Shown here piece by piece: positions 1 to 9,511 of a DNA stretch of 64,000 nt (position 1 is the first letter of the stretch; each line of letters opens with the position of its first letter). The stretch is from Mycobacterium sp. SMC-8. Its GTDB lineage: Bacteria > Actinomycetota > Actinomycetes > Mycobacteriales > Mycobacteriaceae. The notes beneath the pieces are model-generated. The model searched no databases, was not told the origin of the DNA, and saw only the letters and a list, made by a program, of their open reading frames with translations. A program made the position numbers and the translations under genes. The stretch covers positions 1,178,001 to 1,242,000 of the forward strand of contig NZ_CP079865.1 of NCBI RefSeq assembly GCF_025263565.1, in the 5' to 3' direction.

Positions 1-951
1 CTCGATGACGACAACGCCGGAGACCTCCGCGGCTTCCAGCATCGTGGTCACCTGATCTGCGCTGCGCTCAACGGCTTCGGCGATCAGGTCCACCGTCGGT
101 GCGGTCGCCGACGCGGCGGCCAGCAGCATGTCGCGCACCTGCAGGTCGAGTCGGTCCACCCGCAACCGGACCAGCTCTGCCAACGTCGCGGGCAACCGCA
201 CCGCCGGCCCCCACGACTCGCCGTCCATCACCCGTGCCAGCTCGAGCGCGTAGAGCGGGTTGCCGCCCGACACCTCGGCGATCCGCACGATCGCAGGTCG
301 TGAGAACCTGCGCCCCAGGCGAGCCGACAGCATGGCGTGCAGCGCGCCCAGGCTCATCGGCGTGACCTGCACCCGGGTCAGCGCACCGGTGCCGACCTGC
401 AGCCAGGAGGCGGCAGGCTCCCCGACCTGCGCGCCGGTCCGTTCGGTGACGACGACACCGGCGGGTCCTCTGAGCCTGCGGGCCACGAACGCCAGCACCG
501 CGCGACTGGACGGGTCGAGCCACTGCACGTCGTCCACGGCGATCAGCACCGGGGCCTGCGCCCCCAGAATCTGCACGGTGCTCAACAGTGCTGCGGCGGT
601 GACCCTTTCGTCGGTCTGCCGGCCGGAGGTGTTCTTGCGCAGCAGGACACGGTCGGCGGCCAGCCGCTGCATGCCGGGCAGCGCCGCCAGCACGTCCTGG
701 TCGACGGTGCTCAACAGATCGGCGACGGCGGCGTGCGCCAGCCCACTCTCGGCCTCGCCGGTGCGCGCCGAGAGCACCACGAATCCGGCCTCGGCGGCGC
801 GCGCGAGCGCTCCGGCCCACAGCGTGGTCTTACCGATGCCCGCCTCACCCTCGATCAGCATCCCGACCGGCTGCCTGCGGGCTGCTGCGAGGAAATACCC
901 CACGGCGGTCGACGCCGCGGGGCCATACCCACCCCCCACACCGGACATCAT
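1..951 (-). CDS. LuxR-type AAA ATPase regulator (C-terminus cut by window edge)
   Basis: Reading leftward, the frame is open from the paired ATG codons at 951/948 to the first base of the window, so only the N-terminal 317 residues are present. A Walker A motif (GEAGIGKTTLW) lies near residue 37 and a Walker B stretch (VLIAVDDVQWLD) near residue 120. A sensor-type GGNPLYALELARVM follows near residue 225. This is the AAA_16 signature of large ATP-dependent LuxR (MalT/LAL-like) regulators, which normally end in a helix-turn-helix that would lie outside the window. The start is uncertain: no Shine-Dalgarno or leaderless -10 precedes 951, and an in-frame GTG lies 21 bp upstream. The inducer cannot be inferred. 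Confidence 0.8.
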   Translation of the reverse strand, partial: MMSGVGGGYGPAASTAVGYFLAAARRQPVGMLIEGEAGIGKTTLWAGALARAAEAGFVVLSARTGEAESGLAHAAVADLLSTVDQDVLAALPGMQRLAADRVLLRKNTSGRQTDERVTAAALLSTVQILGAQAPVLIAVDDVQWLDPSSRAVLAFVARRLRGPAGVVVTERTGAQVGEPAASWLQVGTGALTRVQVTPMSLGALHAMLSARLGRRFSRPAIVRIAEVSGGNPLYALELARVMDGESWGPAVRLPATLAELVRLRVDRLDLQVRDMLLAAASATAPTVDLIAEAVERSADQVTTMLEAAEVSGVVVIE

Positions 952-1018
952 GCCAGGAGCAAACCCGGGCACTTACCGGAAGGTGAGAGTGTCCTGCAAG
1001 ATCCCTGTGGTCTATCGA

Positions 1019-1831
1019 CTACAGCCACCACCGCTCGAGGACGCGGGCGACGCCGTCCTCCGCGTTGGTGGCGGTCACCTCGTCCGCGGCCGCGACGGCG
1101 TCGGGGTGAGCGTTGCCCATCGCGACGCCGAGCCCGGCCCAGTCCAGCATGGGCACGTCGTTGGGCATGTCGCCGAAGGTCACCACGTCGGCCGCGTCGA
1201 TCCCCTGAGGCCGGGCCAGTTCCTCGATACCCGCGGCCTTGCTGATGCCCAGTGGCATCACCTCGATGAGCCCGTTGTTCGTGGAGTAGGTGATGTCGCC
1301 CTCGACCCCGATGTGCGGGGCCAGCGCGGCGGCCATGTCGGCGCTGCGCGCCCCGGCCTTGCGGATCAACAGCTTGACCGCCGGTGCGCTCAGCAGATCC
1401 TCGATCGAGACCTCGGTGTTGTCCGGGTTCAGCCAGGCGTGCTCGTATCCCGGCGAGCTGACGAACTGCGGAGTGGCGGCGTCGTGCGCGCTGTTCCCTA
1501 CCCGCTCCACCGCCAGCCCGGCGCCCGGGATGATCCGGGTGGCGATCTCGGCGAGCCGGGCCAGCGCGTCGGTGGCCAACGTCCGCGCCGAGACGATCCG
1601 ATCGGTCGCCGGGTCGTAGATCACCGCGCCGTTGGCGCACACCGCCATCGGGGCGAACCCGAGTTGGTCCACGATCGGCGGCACCCACCGCGGCGGCCGG
1701 CCCGTCGCGAGCACGAACTGTGCGCCGCCGTCGACCACGGCACGCACCACCGAACGGGTTCTCGGACTGACGTTCTCGTCGTCGTCGAGCAGTGTGCCGT
1801 CCACGTCGGTGGCGATCAGCAACGGCTTCAC
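1019..1831 (-). CDS. Cof-type HAD-superfamily phosphatase
   Basis: 270 aa. The N-terminus ATDVDGTLLDDD is HAD motif I with the nucleophile Asp and acid/base Asp. ATGRPPRWV is motif II. The late VVTFGDMPNDVPMLDWAGLGVAMGNAHPD carries the motif III/IV Asp residues and is typical of Cof/IIB HAD hydrolases, cytosolic phosphatases of sugar phosphates or nucleotides. The GTG start overlaps the stop of the upstream acyltransferase (GTGA), so the three leftward genes form one unit. It matches Rv3813c in kind and position. The substrate is unknown. Confidence 0.88.
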   Translation of the reverse strand: MKPLLIATDVDGTLLDDDENVSPRTRSVVRAVVDGGAQFVLATGRPPRWVPPIVDQLGFAPMAVCANGAVIYDPATDRIVSARTLATDALARLAEIATRIIPGAGLAVERVGNSAHDAATPQFVSSPGYEHAWLNPDNTEVSIEDLLSAPAVKLLIRKAGARSADMAAALAPHIGVEGDITYSTNNGLIEVMPLGISKAAGIEELARPQGIDAADVVTFGDMPNDVPMLDWAGLGVAMGNAHPDAVAAADEVTATNAEDGVARVLERWWL

Positions 1832-2577
1832 CGGTTTTCGGCCCGTCTACGCGCCCGCTCCGCCAACTCGGCCTCCTCCAGACGTCTGGCTTCCTGCGGC
1901 GTCGGCGCTCCGCCGCCCAGCCGGCGCGGCACCCAGAACGCACCGCTGGGTCGCGGGTAGCCTTTCTGCGCCTCGTGCAGCAGATCGGTCATCTTCGCGC
2001 GCAGTTCCCGGTCCAGACCGGCGGCATCGCCGCCGTCCGGCCGGATCGGTTCACCAACCGCGACGGTGACCGGAATCTTGTTGCGTCCCAACGCCCTCGG
2101 ATGATCCTTGGTCCACATCCGGTGGGCGCCCCAGACGATCAGCGGCACGATCGGCACCTGCGCCTCCCTGGCCATGCGCACCGCGCCGGACTTGAACTCC
2201 TTGAGTTCGAAGCTGCGGCTGATGGTCGCCTCGGGATACACCCCGACCAGCTCACCGCCGCGAAGCGCCTGGACCGCGGCGGCGTAGGCACCCGAACCGG
2301 CGCGGCGATCCACCGGGATGGTCCCGGTGTGGCGGATGAGCCACGCGATGATCCGCACGTCCTGCATCTCGGCCTTGATCATGAACCGCATCCGCCGCTT
2401 GCGCCTGCTGGCCGCCAGCGCAGCCGGCAGCCAGTCGACGTACCCGGTGTGGTTGATGGCCACCACGGCGCCCCCGACGGCGGGCAAGTTGTCCTCCCCG
2501 CGAAAGGTGATCCGTGTGCCGGTGGCTCTGACCGCCAGGTGTGCCGTGATCTCCAGGGTGCGGAAGACCGGTTCCAT
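1828..2577 (-). CDS. 1-acyl-glycerol-3-phosphate acyltransferase family protein (PlsC domain)
   Basis: 249 aa. It holds the PlsC acyltransferase blocks: NHTGYVDW is the NHxxxxD catalytic box (residues about 39-46), and GVYPEATISRSFELKEF is the acceptor-binding EGTR-like block in its mycobacterial form. The family transfers acyl groups from acyl-CoA to glycerolipid acceptors at the inner membrane face. The ATG at 2577 was chosen because the alignable region (EPVFRTLEITAHLAV) begins there and matches the paralogue just upstream. Only 4 bp separate it from that paralogue, and it overlaps the HAD gene by 4 bp. Corresponds to the Rv3814c-Rv3816c array, here with two copies. Confidence 0.87.
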   Translation of the reverse strand: MEPVFRTLEITAHLAVRATGTRITFRGEDNLPAVGGAVVAINHTGYVDWLPAALAASRRKRRMRFMIKAEMQDVRIIAWLIRHTGTIPVDRRAGSGAYAAAVQALRGGELVGVYPEATISRSFELKEFKSGAVRMAREAQVPIVPLIVWGAHRMWTKDHPRALGRNKIPVTVAVGEPIRPDGGDAAGLDRELRAKMTDLLHEAQKGYPRPSGAFWVPRRLGGGAPTPQEARRLEEAELAERARRRAENR

Positions 2578-2581
2578 CGGC

Positions 2582-3367
2582 CTACCCCGGCGTCTCGGCG
2601 GTTCCGGTGTCCAGCCCCGGTGCGCCGCGCTTGGCGGCCTTGGCCGCCGCCTCCTCGGCATCCATCCGGTTGGCCTCGGCCAGCGTCGGCGCCCCGCCAC
2701 CCAACCGGTGCGGCACCCAGAACTCGCCCGCCGGGTGCGGCCCGTAGGCGTCCTGCACCTGCTCGAGCAGGTGCTGCATCCGTGAGTGCAGCACCGTGGT
2801 CAGCTCGGCCGCGGGCAGCGTGGGCTCGATCGGCTTGCCGACCGCGATGGAGATCGGCACCTTCGGCCGCCACAGGTTCTTCGGCTGCCCCTTGGTCCAG
2901 ATGCGCTGAGCGCCCCACACGATGTGCGGCACGATCGGCACCTCCGCCGCGATCGCCATCCGCGCCGCGCCCGACTTGAAGGCTTTGATCTCGAAGCTGC
3001 GGCTGATCGTCGCCTCGGGATAGACCCCGACGAACTCGCCCTCCCGCAGCTTGCGGCAGGCCTCCTCGAACGATGCGGCGCCGCTGTCGCGGTCGACCTC
3101 GATATGACGCAGGCTGCGCATGATCGGGCCGGTGACCTTGTGGTCGAAGACTTCTTTCTTCGCCATGAACCGCACCTTGCGCCCGAGGCCCTGCCGGTAG
3201 GCCGGCAGGCCGGCAAAGGTGAAGTCGAAGTAGCTGGTGTGGTTGATCGCGATCACCGCGCCGCCGGTCTTCGGCAGGTTCTCCACCCCGGTCACCGTGA
3301 ATTTCAGGCCCTGGACCCGCCAGGCCAGGCGCGCGAGCTGGATGACAGTGCCGTATACCGGTTCCAC
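2582..3367 (-). CDS. PlsC-type acyltransferase, paralogue of the next gene
   Basis: 261 aa. It has the NHTSYFDF catalytic box and GVYPEATISRSFEIKAF block, the same architecture as its downstream neighbour. Both end in a WVP(H/R)RLGGGAPT motif, so the pair arose by tandem duplication. Predicted role: glycerophospholipid acylation at the membrane. The start is GTG 3367 because TACGCT lies exactly 7 nt upstream, the layout of a leaderless mRNA, and because this gives the family length. It opens the leftward acyltransferase-acyltransferase-HAD operon and is divergent from the Rieske gene. Confidence 0.87.
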   Translation of the reverse strand: MEPVYGTVIQLARLAWRVQGLKFTVTGVENLPKTGGAVIAINHTSYFDFTFAGLPAYRQGLGRKVRFMAKKEVFDHKVTGPIMRSLRHIEVDRDSGAASFEEACRKLREGEFVGVYPEATISRSFEIKAFKSGAARMAIAAEVPIVPHIVWGAQRIWTKGQPKNLWRPKVPISIAVGKPIEPTLPAAELTTVLHSRMQHLLEQVQDAYGPHPAGEFWVPHRLGGGAPTLAEANRMDAEEAAAKAAKRGAPGLDTGTAETPG

Positions 3368-3534
3368 AGCCGCCAGCGTAGTGCGCTGCCAATCCGCGAC
3401 ACACGAGGGACATCCAGGCCGTGAGTGCCCCACCGAACCGCGTCCGGGGCCTCACTGGAACGACGAGCCCCTCTCACCCGGCTAAGCTGCAGGGCGGACC
3501 AACAGCACCCGATCCGGGTGCAGAAGGGGTATCT

Positions 3535-5097
3535 GTGCAGGTCACCAGCGTCGGCCACGCCGGCTTCCGTATCGACACGAAGGCCGGGAGCATCCTGTGC
3601 GATCCGTGGGTGAACCCCGCGTACTTCGCGTCGTGGTTCCCGTTCCCGGACAACAGCGAGCTGGACTGGGCGGCCCTCGGTGACGTCGACTACCTGTACG
3701 TGTCGCATCTGCACAAGGACCATTTCGACCCGCAAAATCTCCGCGAGCACGTCAACAAGGACGCCGTGGTGCTACTGCCCGATTTCCCGGTGCCGGATCT
3801 GCGCCGGGAGCTGGAGAAGCTCGGCTTCCATACGTTCTTCGAGACCACCGACTCGGTGAAGCACCGGGTCAGCGGCCCGAAGGGCGATCTGGACGTGATG
3901 ATCATCGCGCTGCGCGCCCCGGCCGACGGACCGATCGGTGACTCCGGCCTGGTAATCGACGACGGCGAGACCGTCGCGTTCAACATGAACGACGCCCGCC
4001 CGGTCGATCTGGACGTGCTGCACACCGACTTCGGCCAGGTCGACGTCCACATGCTCCAGTACTCCGGAGCGATCTGGTATCCGATGGTCTACGACATGCC
4101 GGCACGCGCCAAGGAGGCGTTCGGGACCCAGAAGCGGCAGCGCCAGATGGACCGGTGCCGCCAGTACATCGCGCAGGTCGGCGCGACGTGGGTGGTGCCG
4201 TCGGCCGGGCCGCCGTGCTTCCTGGATCCCGCGCTGCGCAGCCTCAACGACGACCACGCCGATCCGGCCAACATCTTCCCCGACCAGGTTGTGTTCCTCG
4301 ACCAGATGCGCAGCCACGGTCACGACGGCGGACTGCTGATGATCCCCGGGTCGACGGCCGATCTCACCGGGTCGCAACTGAACTCGCTGACCCACCCGAT
4401 CCCCGACGACGACGTACTGGCGATCTTCACCACAGGCAAGGCCCAGTACATCGCCGACTACGCCGAGCGGATGGCGCCGGTGCTGGCGGCGCAGAAGGCG
4501 GGGTGGGCCCCGGCGGCCGGGCCGCCGCTGCTGGACCCGCTGCGCGAGCTGTTCGAGCCGATCATGCTGGCCTCCGACCAGATCTGCGACGGCATCGGCT
4601 ATCCGGTCGAACTGCGCCTGTCCGGTCCGGGCCACGACGAGACGGTGGTCATCGACTTTCCAAAACGCGCTGTGCGCGAAGCTGTTCCGGGTGAGAAGTT
4701 CCGGTACGGCTTCGCCATCGCGCCGGAGTTGGTGCGCACCGTGCTGCGTGACCGCGAGCCCGACTGGGTGAACACGATCTTTCTGTCCACCCGCTTCTCG
4801 GCGTGGCGGGTCGGCGGCTATAACGAATACCTCTACACGTTCTTCAAATGCCTGACCGACGAGCGGATCGCGTACGCCGACGGCTGGTTTGCCGAGGCTC
4901 ACGACGACAGCGCCTCGATCACGTTGGACGGCTGGGAGATTCAGCGGCGCTGTCCGCACCTCAAGGCCGACCTATCGAAGTTCGGTGTGGTGGAAGGCGA
5001 GACGCTGACCTGCAATCTGCACGGCTGGCAGTGGAACCTGGCCAGCGGCCGCTGCCTGACCACCAAGGGCCACGAGCTGCGGTCGGAGAAGCTGTGA
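3535..5097 (+). CDS. Metallo-beta-lactamase-fold protein with C-terminal Rieske [2Fe-2S] domain
   Basis: 520 aa. The N-terminal half is an UlaG-like metallo-beta-lactamase fold with the metal motif SHLHKDHFDP near residue 63. The last about 60 residues form a Rieske domain with CPHLKADLS and CNLHGWQWN supplying the two Cys and two His ligands. A central region (about 300-450) matches nothing I can name. The pairing resembles CMP-Neu5Ac-hydroxylase-like iron oxygenases. GTG 3535 is preceded by AGAAGGGG. The next gene starts inside its stop codon. Rv3818 is the probable M. tuberculosis counterpart. The substrate is unknown. Confidence 0.85.
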   Translation: MQVTSVGHAGFRIDTKAGSILCDPWVNPAYFASWFPFPDNSELDWAALGDVDYLYVSHLHKDHFDPQNLREHVNKDAVVLLPDFPVPDLRRELEKLGFHTFFETTDSVKHRVSGPKGDLDVMIIALRAPADGPIGDSGLVIDDGETVAFNMNDARPVDLDVLHTDFGQVDVHMLQYSGAIWYPMVYDMPARAKEAFGTQKRQRQMDRCRQYIAQVGATWVVPSAGPPCFLDPALRSLNDDHADPANIFPDQVVFLDQMRSHGHDGGLLMIPGSTADLTGSQLNSLTHPIPDDDVLAIFTTGKAQYIADYAERMAPVLAAQKAGWAPAAGPPLLDPLRELFEPIMLASDQICDGIGYPVELRLSGPGHDETVVIDFPKRAVREAVPGEKFRYGFAIAPELVRTVLRDREPDWVNTIFLSTRFSAWRVGGYNEYLYTFFKCLTDERIAYADGWFAEAHDDSASITLDGWEIQRRCPHLKADLSKFGVVEGETLTCNLHGWQWNLASGRCLTTKGHELRSEKL

Positions 5098-5441
5098 CCC
5101 AGCCCCGCGGGTCCACCCGCTTCTACGACGACGGCCGTATCCAGCTCGACCGCGAGGCGGTCACGTTGCGGCGCTACCACTTTCCGTCGGGCACGTCGAA
5201 GATCATCCCGCTGCGCGAGATCCGCGGATACCGTGCCGAGCCGCTCGGCGCGTTCACCCATCGCTTCCGACTGTGGGGCACCTCGGATTTCCGTCGCTGG
5301 CTACCGCTGGACGTGAACCGGATGCGGCGCTCCACGCTGGTGACGTTCGACGTCGACGGGACCCGGCTGGACCCGGCGTGCACGCCGGAGCGACCCGAGG
5401 AGTTCATCGAGGTGCTCGACGAACTCCTGGACGCCCGTTAG
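5094..5441 (+). CDS. Conserved small protein coupled to the Rieske gene
   Basis: 115 aa, starting with GTG that overlaps the previous TGA (GTGA), so it is translationally coupled. It has no signal peptide, membrane segment or recognisable catalytic motif. The sequence alternates beta-like hydrophobic stretches ([35 protein letters not shown]), suggesting a small all-beta domain of the PH-like type. Its stop overlaps the convergent serS stop in TTAG. It resembles Rv3819-size proteins by position. Function unknown; a helper of the Rieske oxygenase is an inference from coupling only. Confidence 0.75.
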   Translation: MTQPRGSTRFYDDGRIQLDREAVTLRRYHFPSGTSKIIPLREIRGYRAEPLGAFTHRFRLWGTSDFRRWLPLDVNRMRRSTLVTFDVDGTRLDPACTPERPEEFIEVLDELLDAR

Positions 5442-6697
5442 CTTTTCGGCTTCAGCACATCGGTGCCGACATACGGCACCAGCGCTTCGGGGACGCGCAC
5501 GCTGCCGTCCGGCTGCTGGTGGTTCTCCAGGATGGCGACCAGCCACCGGGTGGTGGCCAAAGTGCCGTTGAGCGTGGCGGCGGTCTGCGGCTTGCCGTTC
5601 TCGTCGCGGTACCTCACCGACAGCCGGCGCGCCTGGAACGTCGTGCAGTTCGACGTCGACGTCAGCTCGCGGTAGGCCTGCTGGCTCGGCAACCACGCCT
5701 CGCAGTCGAACTTGCGCGCCGCCGACGAGCCGAGATCGCCTGCGGCGACGTCGATCACCCGGTAGGGCACCTCGATCAGTCCGAGCATGTGCCGCTGCCA
5801 GCCGAGCAGCCGGGTGTGCTCTGCCTCGGCGTCCTCGGGTCTGGAGTAGACGAAGCCCTCCACCTTGTCGAACTGGTGCACCCGGATGATGCCGCGGGTG
5901 TCCTTGCCGTAGCTGCCGGCCTCACGGCGGAAGCACGACGACCACCCGGCGTAGCGCAACGGCCCGGCCGACAGGTCGAGGATCTCGCCCGAGTGGTAGC
6001 CGGCCAGCGGCACTTCAGAGGTCCCGACCAGGTACAGGTCGTCGGCCTCCACGCGGTACACCTCGTCGGCGTGGGCGCCGAGGAAGCCGGTGCCTGCCAT
6101 GATCTCGGGCCGCACCAGCACAGGCGGCACCATCAGCGTGAAGCCGTTCTCGGTGGCGGTGCGCACCGCAAGCTGGAAGAGGCCGAGCTGCAGCAGCGCG
6201 CCGAACCCGGTGAGGAAGTAGAACCTCGACCCCGACACCTTGGCACCGCGCTCCATGTCGATCAGCCCGAGCGACTCGCCGAGCTCGAGATGGTCCTTCG
6301 GGTTGTCGATGGCCCTCGGCTCGCCGACGGTGTCGAGCACCACGAAGTCGTCCTCGCCGCCGGCCGGGACACCGTCGATGATGAGATTCGAGATGGCCAT
6401 GTGGGCGGCGCTGTAGACCCGTTCGGCCTCGGCCTGGGCGGACTCGGCGGCCTTGACCTTCTCGGCGAGGTCCTTGGCCGCGGCGAGCAACGCCGGCCGT
6501 TCGTCCGGGGTGGCCTTGCCGACCAGCCTGCTGGCGGCCTTCTGCTCGGCGCGCAGGTTGTCGGCGGCCGAGATCGCGGCCCGCCTCGCGGTGTCGGCGT
6601 CGGCGAGCGCGTCGACGAGACCGGGGTCCTCGCCCCTGGCCAGCTGTGAAGCGCGTACGGCGTCGGGGTTCTCTCGCAGCACCTTCAGGTCGATCAC
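5438..6697 (-). CDS. serS: Seryl-tRNA synthetase
   Basis: 419 aa, the usual length. The N-terminal coiled-coil arm (residues about 1-110, alternating A/E/K) binds the long variable arm of tRNA-Ser. The class II core has motif 2 ([23 protein letters not shown], quoted in part) and motif 3 ([17 protein letters not shown]). It charges tRNA-Ser, and tRNA-Sec if present. GTG 6697 lies 7 nt after TAGGGT, a leaderless start. The gene is single and convergent with the 115-aa gene. Equivalent to Rv3834c. Confidence 0.97.
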   Translation of the reverse strand: MIDLKVLRENPDAVRASQLARGEDPGLVDALADADTARRAAISAADNLRAEQKAASRLVGKATPDERPALLAAAKDLAEKVKAAESAQAEAERVYSAAHMAISNLIIDGVPAGGEDDFVVLDTVGEPRAIDNPKDHLELGESLGLIDMERGAKVSGSRFYFLTGFGALLQLGLFQLAVRTATENGFTLMVPPVLVRPEIMAGTGFLGAHADEVYRVEADDLYLVGTSEVPLAGYHSGEILDLSAGPLRYAGWSSCFRREAGSYGKDTRGIIRVHQFDKVEGFVYSRPEDAEAEHTRLLGWQRHMLGLIEVPYRVIDVAAGDLGSSAARKFDCEAWLPSQQAYRELTSTSNCTTFQARRLSVRYRDENGKPQTAATLNGTLATTRWLVAILENHQQPDGSVRVPEALVPYVGTDVLKPKS

Positions 6698-6830
6698 GGG
6701 CGCAACCCTACGGGGTCGGCCGGGGTCCTGGCATAACCGCGCAACGTCGCCGCCGAGCCGGCTCCAGCCGCATAACTTTACAATTGCATCACTTGTCACA
6801 GCACCTGACACGCCTGTCACAATGGAGCGG

Positions 6831-8201
6831 ATGTCAGAGATACCTGGCCCGACACCGAGCCCGTGGTGGCGGAGTCTGCAGGCCGCGTCGACCCGGCGCG
6901 CGCTGTTGTTGACGGCCCTCGGCGGCCTTCTGATCGCCGGGGTGATCACCGCCCTCCCGACGACCGACCCGAACGGCGGGCTCACCGCCAACTCGATCTC
7001 ACTCGGCCCCCGCGGCAACGACACGTTCGACCATGCCAAGAGCGGCGACTGCCTGAACTGGCCGGACCGCACACCGGACGCCGCGGAGATCGTGGACTGC
7101 GCCGGTGAGCACCGGTTTGAGGTGGCGCAGTCGGTGGACATGCGGACGTTCCCGGGCAGTGAGTACGGCCCGGACGCCGCGCCGCCGTCGGCGGCACGCA
7201 TCCAGCAGATCAGCCAGGAGCAGTGCTCGGCCGCGGTCAAGCGCTACCTCGGGGTGCGCTTCGATCCCAACTCCCGCTTCACCATCAGCATGCTGTGGTC
7301 CGGTGACAAAGCCTGGCGGCAGTCGGGTGAGCGGCGCATGCTGTGCGGCCTGCAGCTGCCCGGCCCGAACAACCAGCAGCTGCCGTTTAAGGGCAGGGTC
7401 GCCGAGATCGACCAGTCGAAGGTGTGGCCTGCGGGCACCTGCCTGGGTATCGACTCGGCGACCAATCAGCCCACCGACATTCCCATCGACTGCGCCGCAC
7501 CGCACGCGATGGAGGTCACCGGTGCGGTCAACCTGGCCGCGAAATTCCCGGACGCGGTCCCGCCCGAGCCGGAGCAGGACACGTTCATCAAGGACGAGTG
7601 CACCAAGCTGACCGACGCCTACCTGGCCCCGATCAAACTGCGTGACACCACGCTGACGCTGGTCTACAGCACGGTGTCGCTACCGAGCTGGTCAGCGGGC
7701 AGCCGCCAGGTGTCGTGCAGCATCGGCGCCACCCTCGGCAACGGCGGCTGGTCGACTCTGCTCAACAGCGCCAAGGGCCCGTTGATGATCAACGGGCAGC
7801 CACCCGTCCCCCCGCCGGACATCCCGGAGGAGCGCCTGAACCTGCCGCCGATCCCGATGCCGGAGTCGTCCGGCAGCTCGTCGGACTCGTCGAGTTCAAG
7901 CTCGTCGTCTTCGAGCTCGTCGTCTTCGAGCTCGTCGGGTTCGAGCTCCGATGACAGCCAGCAGTCGACCGTGCACGGGCCGCAGACCCCGGCACAGCCC
8001 GAGCAGCCGGCCGGTCAGGTTCCGGAGTCGGGTAACACGTTCCTCAACGGAGCGCCGCCGGCTCCGCCCGCGCCCCCTGCCGACCAGTTGCCTCCGCCTC
8101 CGCCTCCGCCTGTAGATCAGCTGCCACCGCCTCCCGCACCGGCGCCACCGGTGCCCGGTCCGCCGCTCGCACCGCCACCGCCGCCGCCACCCGGGGTGTA
8201 G
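6831..8201 (+). CDS. Membrane-anchored septum-formation-domain protein with poly-Ser and poly-Pro tail
   Basis: 456 aa. A short cytoplasmic head is followed by one transmembrane helix ([19 protein letters not shown], about 25-43). Two extracytoplasmic repeats (about 70-175 and 180-300) share the pattern GDCLNW/GTCLGI...[22 protein letters not shown], with paired Cys as in septum-formation-like domains. From about 345 the chain is low complexity: some 25 Ser in a tight run, then Asp-Ser, then repeated PPPPP. The alternative ATG at 6822 would add MER; 6831 has GGAG closely upstream. Resembles Rv3835 in position and plan. Function unknown, probably cell envelope. Confidence 0.82.
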   Translation: MSEIPGPTPSPWWRSLQAASTRRALLLTALGGLLIAGVITALPTTDPNGGLTANSISLGPRGNDTFDHAKSGDCLNWPDRTPDAAEIVDCAGEHRFEVAQSVDMRTFPGSEYGPDAAPPSAARIQQISQEQCSAAVKRYLGVRFDPNSRFTISMLWSGDKAWRQSGERRMLCGLQLPGPNNQQLPFKGRVAEIDQSKVWPAGTCLGIDSATNQPTDIPIDCAAPHAMEVTGAVNLAAKFPDAVPPEPEQDTFIKDECTKLTDAYLAPIKLRDTTLTLVYSTVSLPSWSAGSRQVSCSIGATLGNGGWSTLLNSAKGPLMINGQPPVPPPDIPEERLNLPPIPMPESSGSSSDSSSSSSSSSSSSSSSSSGSSSDDSQQSTVHGPQTPAQPEQPAGQVPESGNTFLNGAPPAPPAPPADQLPPPPPPPVDQLPPPPAPAPPVPGPPLAPPPPPPPGV

Positions 8202-8205
8202 CCCG

Positions 8206-8559
8206 ATGGCCGTGCGGATGAGCCCGCAACGGTTCGACGAGCTGGTCGGCGACGCGCTGGATCTGATCCCGCCGCAGCTGGCCAAGGCGATCGACAACGT
8301 GGTCGTCCTCGTCGCCGACCGCAACGAGGAAGAACCCGAACTGCTCGGTCTCTACGAGGGCGTCGCACTGACCGAACGGGACTCCTGGTATGCCGCCGGC
8401 TCGTTGCCGGACGCCATCACGATCTACCGCGGGGCCCTGCTGGACATCTGCGACAGCGAAGCGGAGGTGGTCGACGAGGTGGCCATCACCGTGATCCACG
8501 AGATCGCCCACCATTTCGGTATCGACGACGACCGCCTCCACGAACTCGGCTGGGGCTGA
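8206..8559 (+). CDS. Minimal zincin metallopeptidase-family protein
   Basis: 117 aa. The motif HEIAHHFGIDD near residue 98 gives the HExxH zinc site plus a downstream Asp, characteristic of the compact metallopeptidase family (DUF1025). No signal peptide, so cytosolic. It starts 4 bp after the preceding stop and is probably co-transcribed with the envelope protein. Counterpart of Rv3836. Whether it cleaves peptides is not established for the family. Confidence 0.87.
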   Translation: MAVRMSPQRFDELVGDALDLIPPQLAKAIDNVVVLVADRNEEEPELLGLYEGVALTERDSWYAAGSLPDAITIYRGALLDICDSEAEVVDEVAITVIHEIAHHFGIDDDRLHELGWG

Positions 8560-8635
8560 CCCGTCCGCCCGGCCCGTTCGTGAAATGGCCGCGCGGCAAC
8601 CGGGACCCGTCACCGGCGGGTGCTATGAACGGGGC

Positions 8636-8836
8636 ATGACCAATCAGTGCCGCGCCTGCCGTTCAGGGCTGGAGCACTGCCACGGCGCGCTCATCCACCA
8701 CGCCTACCGTCGTGCCGAATGCACCGAGGACGGCTGCATCGCCACCGACAGCGTCCATGAGATCCACCTCGACTGCAGCGCGGTCGGATGCGTGTGCGAC
8801 GAGCACGTGACGGTCTCAGCCCATCGGGTCGGCTGA
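8636..8836 (+). CDS. Small cysteine-rich protein
   Basis: 66 aa. Nine cysteines in pairs (CRAC, a CH, C..C, then CSAVGCVC) with His residues suggest one or two structural zinc sites. No signal peptide. Start ATG 8636 follows ACGGGGC. The last 21 bp overlap the end of the opposite-strand phosphatase gene, so the two are convergent with shared 3' ends. Too short for a family call; a conserved mycobacterial metal-binding protein is my best guess. Confidence 0.65.
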   Translation: MTNQCRACRSGLEHCHGALIHHAYRRAECTEDGCIATDSVHEIHLDCSAVGCVCDEHVTVSAHRVG

Positions 8837-9511
8837 GGCCGCCGGGTCCACGCCGGTCGTCACCGGGGTGTCCGGGTCGAACGGCGGGGTGAACTTGCCC
8901 CACTGCACACAGCTCCACCGGCCCTCGGTGACCGGGGCCAGCACCACGGATTCGGTGTTGGCCAGGTGGTGGTCGACCGCGAACCGGCTGTCCACCCCGG
9001 CCAGTACCGCCGACACCAGACGGATGGCGGCGCCGTGGCTGACGACGATGATGTCGTCGTGCCAGCCCGGATCGTCCAGGTAGCGCATCCGCAGCTGCTC
9101 GAGCACGGGCACGTATCGGTCGATCACCTGCCGCGCCGACTCGCCGCCGGGCAGGGCGAGATCGAGTTCTCCTTCGTGCCAGCGCCGGTAGATGCTGTTG
9201 AACTGGTCGTGGGCGGCCTCGTCGTCGCGGTTCTCCAGCTCACCGACCTGCACCTCGTGCAGACCTTCGAGTTCGTGGCGGCCGTGCGCCGGCGCGGCGA
9301 GCTCGGCCGTGATGTGGTGCGCGGTCTGGACGGCGCGGATCGCCATCGAGTGCGCGACCAGCGCCGGCGGACGGGCCAGCGTCCGGGCGAACGAGCGGGC
9401 CTGGTCGCGCCCGAGATCGGTGAGCTCAGCCCCCGGCGGCAGCGTGTCGAGCCGGCGTGCCACGTTGCTGTGGGTCTGGCCGTGCCGCACCAGCACCAGG
9501 CGCCCGCTCAC
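8816..9511 (-). CDS. Histidine phosphatase (phosphoglycerate mutase-like)
   Basis: 231 aa. LVLVRHGQTHSN is the RHG phospho-His motif at the N-terminus, and VVSHGAAIR supplies the second catalytic His near residue 160. The family removes phosphate from small metabolites and only rarely acts as a mutase. GTG 9511 overlaps the pheA stop (GTGA), so it is coupled to pheA, as for Rv3837c/Rv3838c. Possible role near aromatic amino-acid metabolism, inferred from the operon only. Confidence 0.88.
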   Translation of the reverse strand: MSGRLVLVRHGQTHSNVARRLDTLPPGAELTDLGRDQARSFARTLARPPALVAHSMAIRAVQTAHHITAELAAPAHGRHELEGLHEVQVGELENRDDEAAHDQFNSIYRRWHEGELDLALPGGESARQVIDRYVPVLEQLRMRYLDDPGWHDDIIVVSHGAAIRLVSAVLAGVDSRFAVDHHLANTESVVLAPVTEGRWSCVQWGKFTPPFDPDTPVTTGVDPAASADPMG

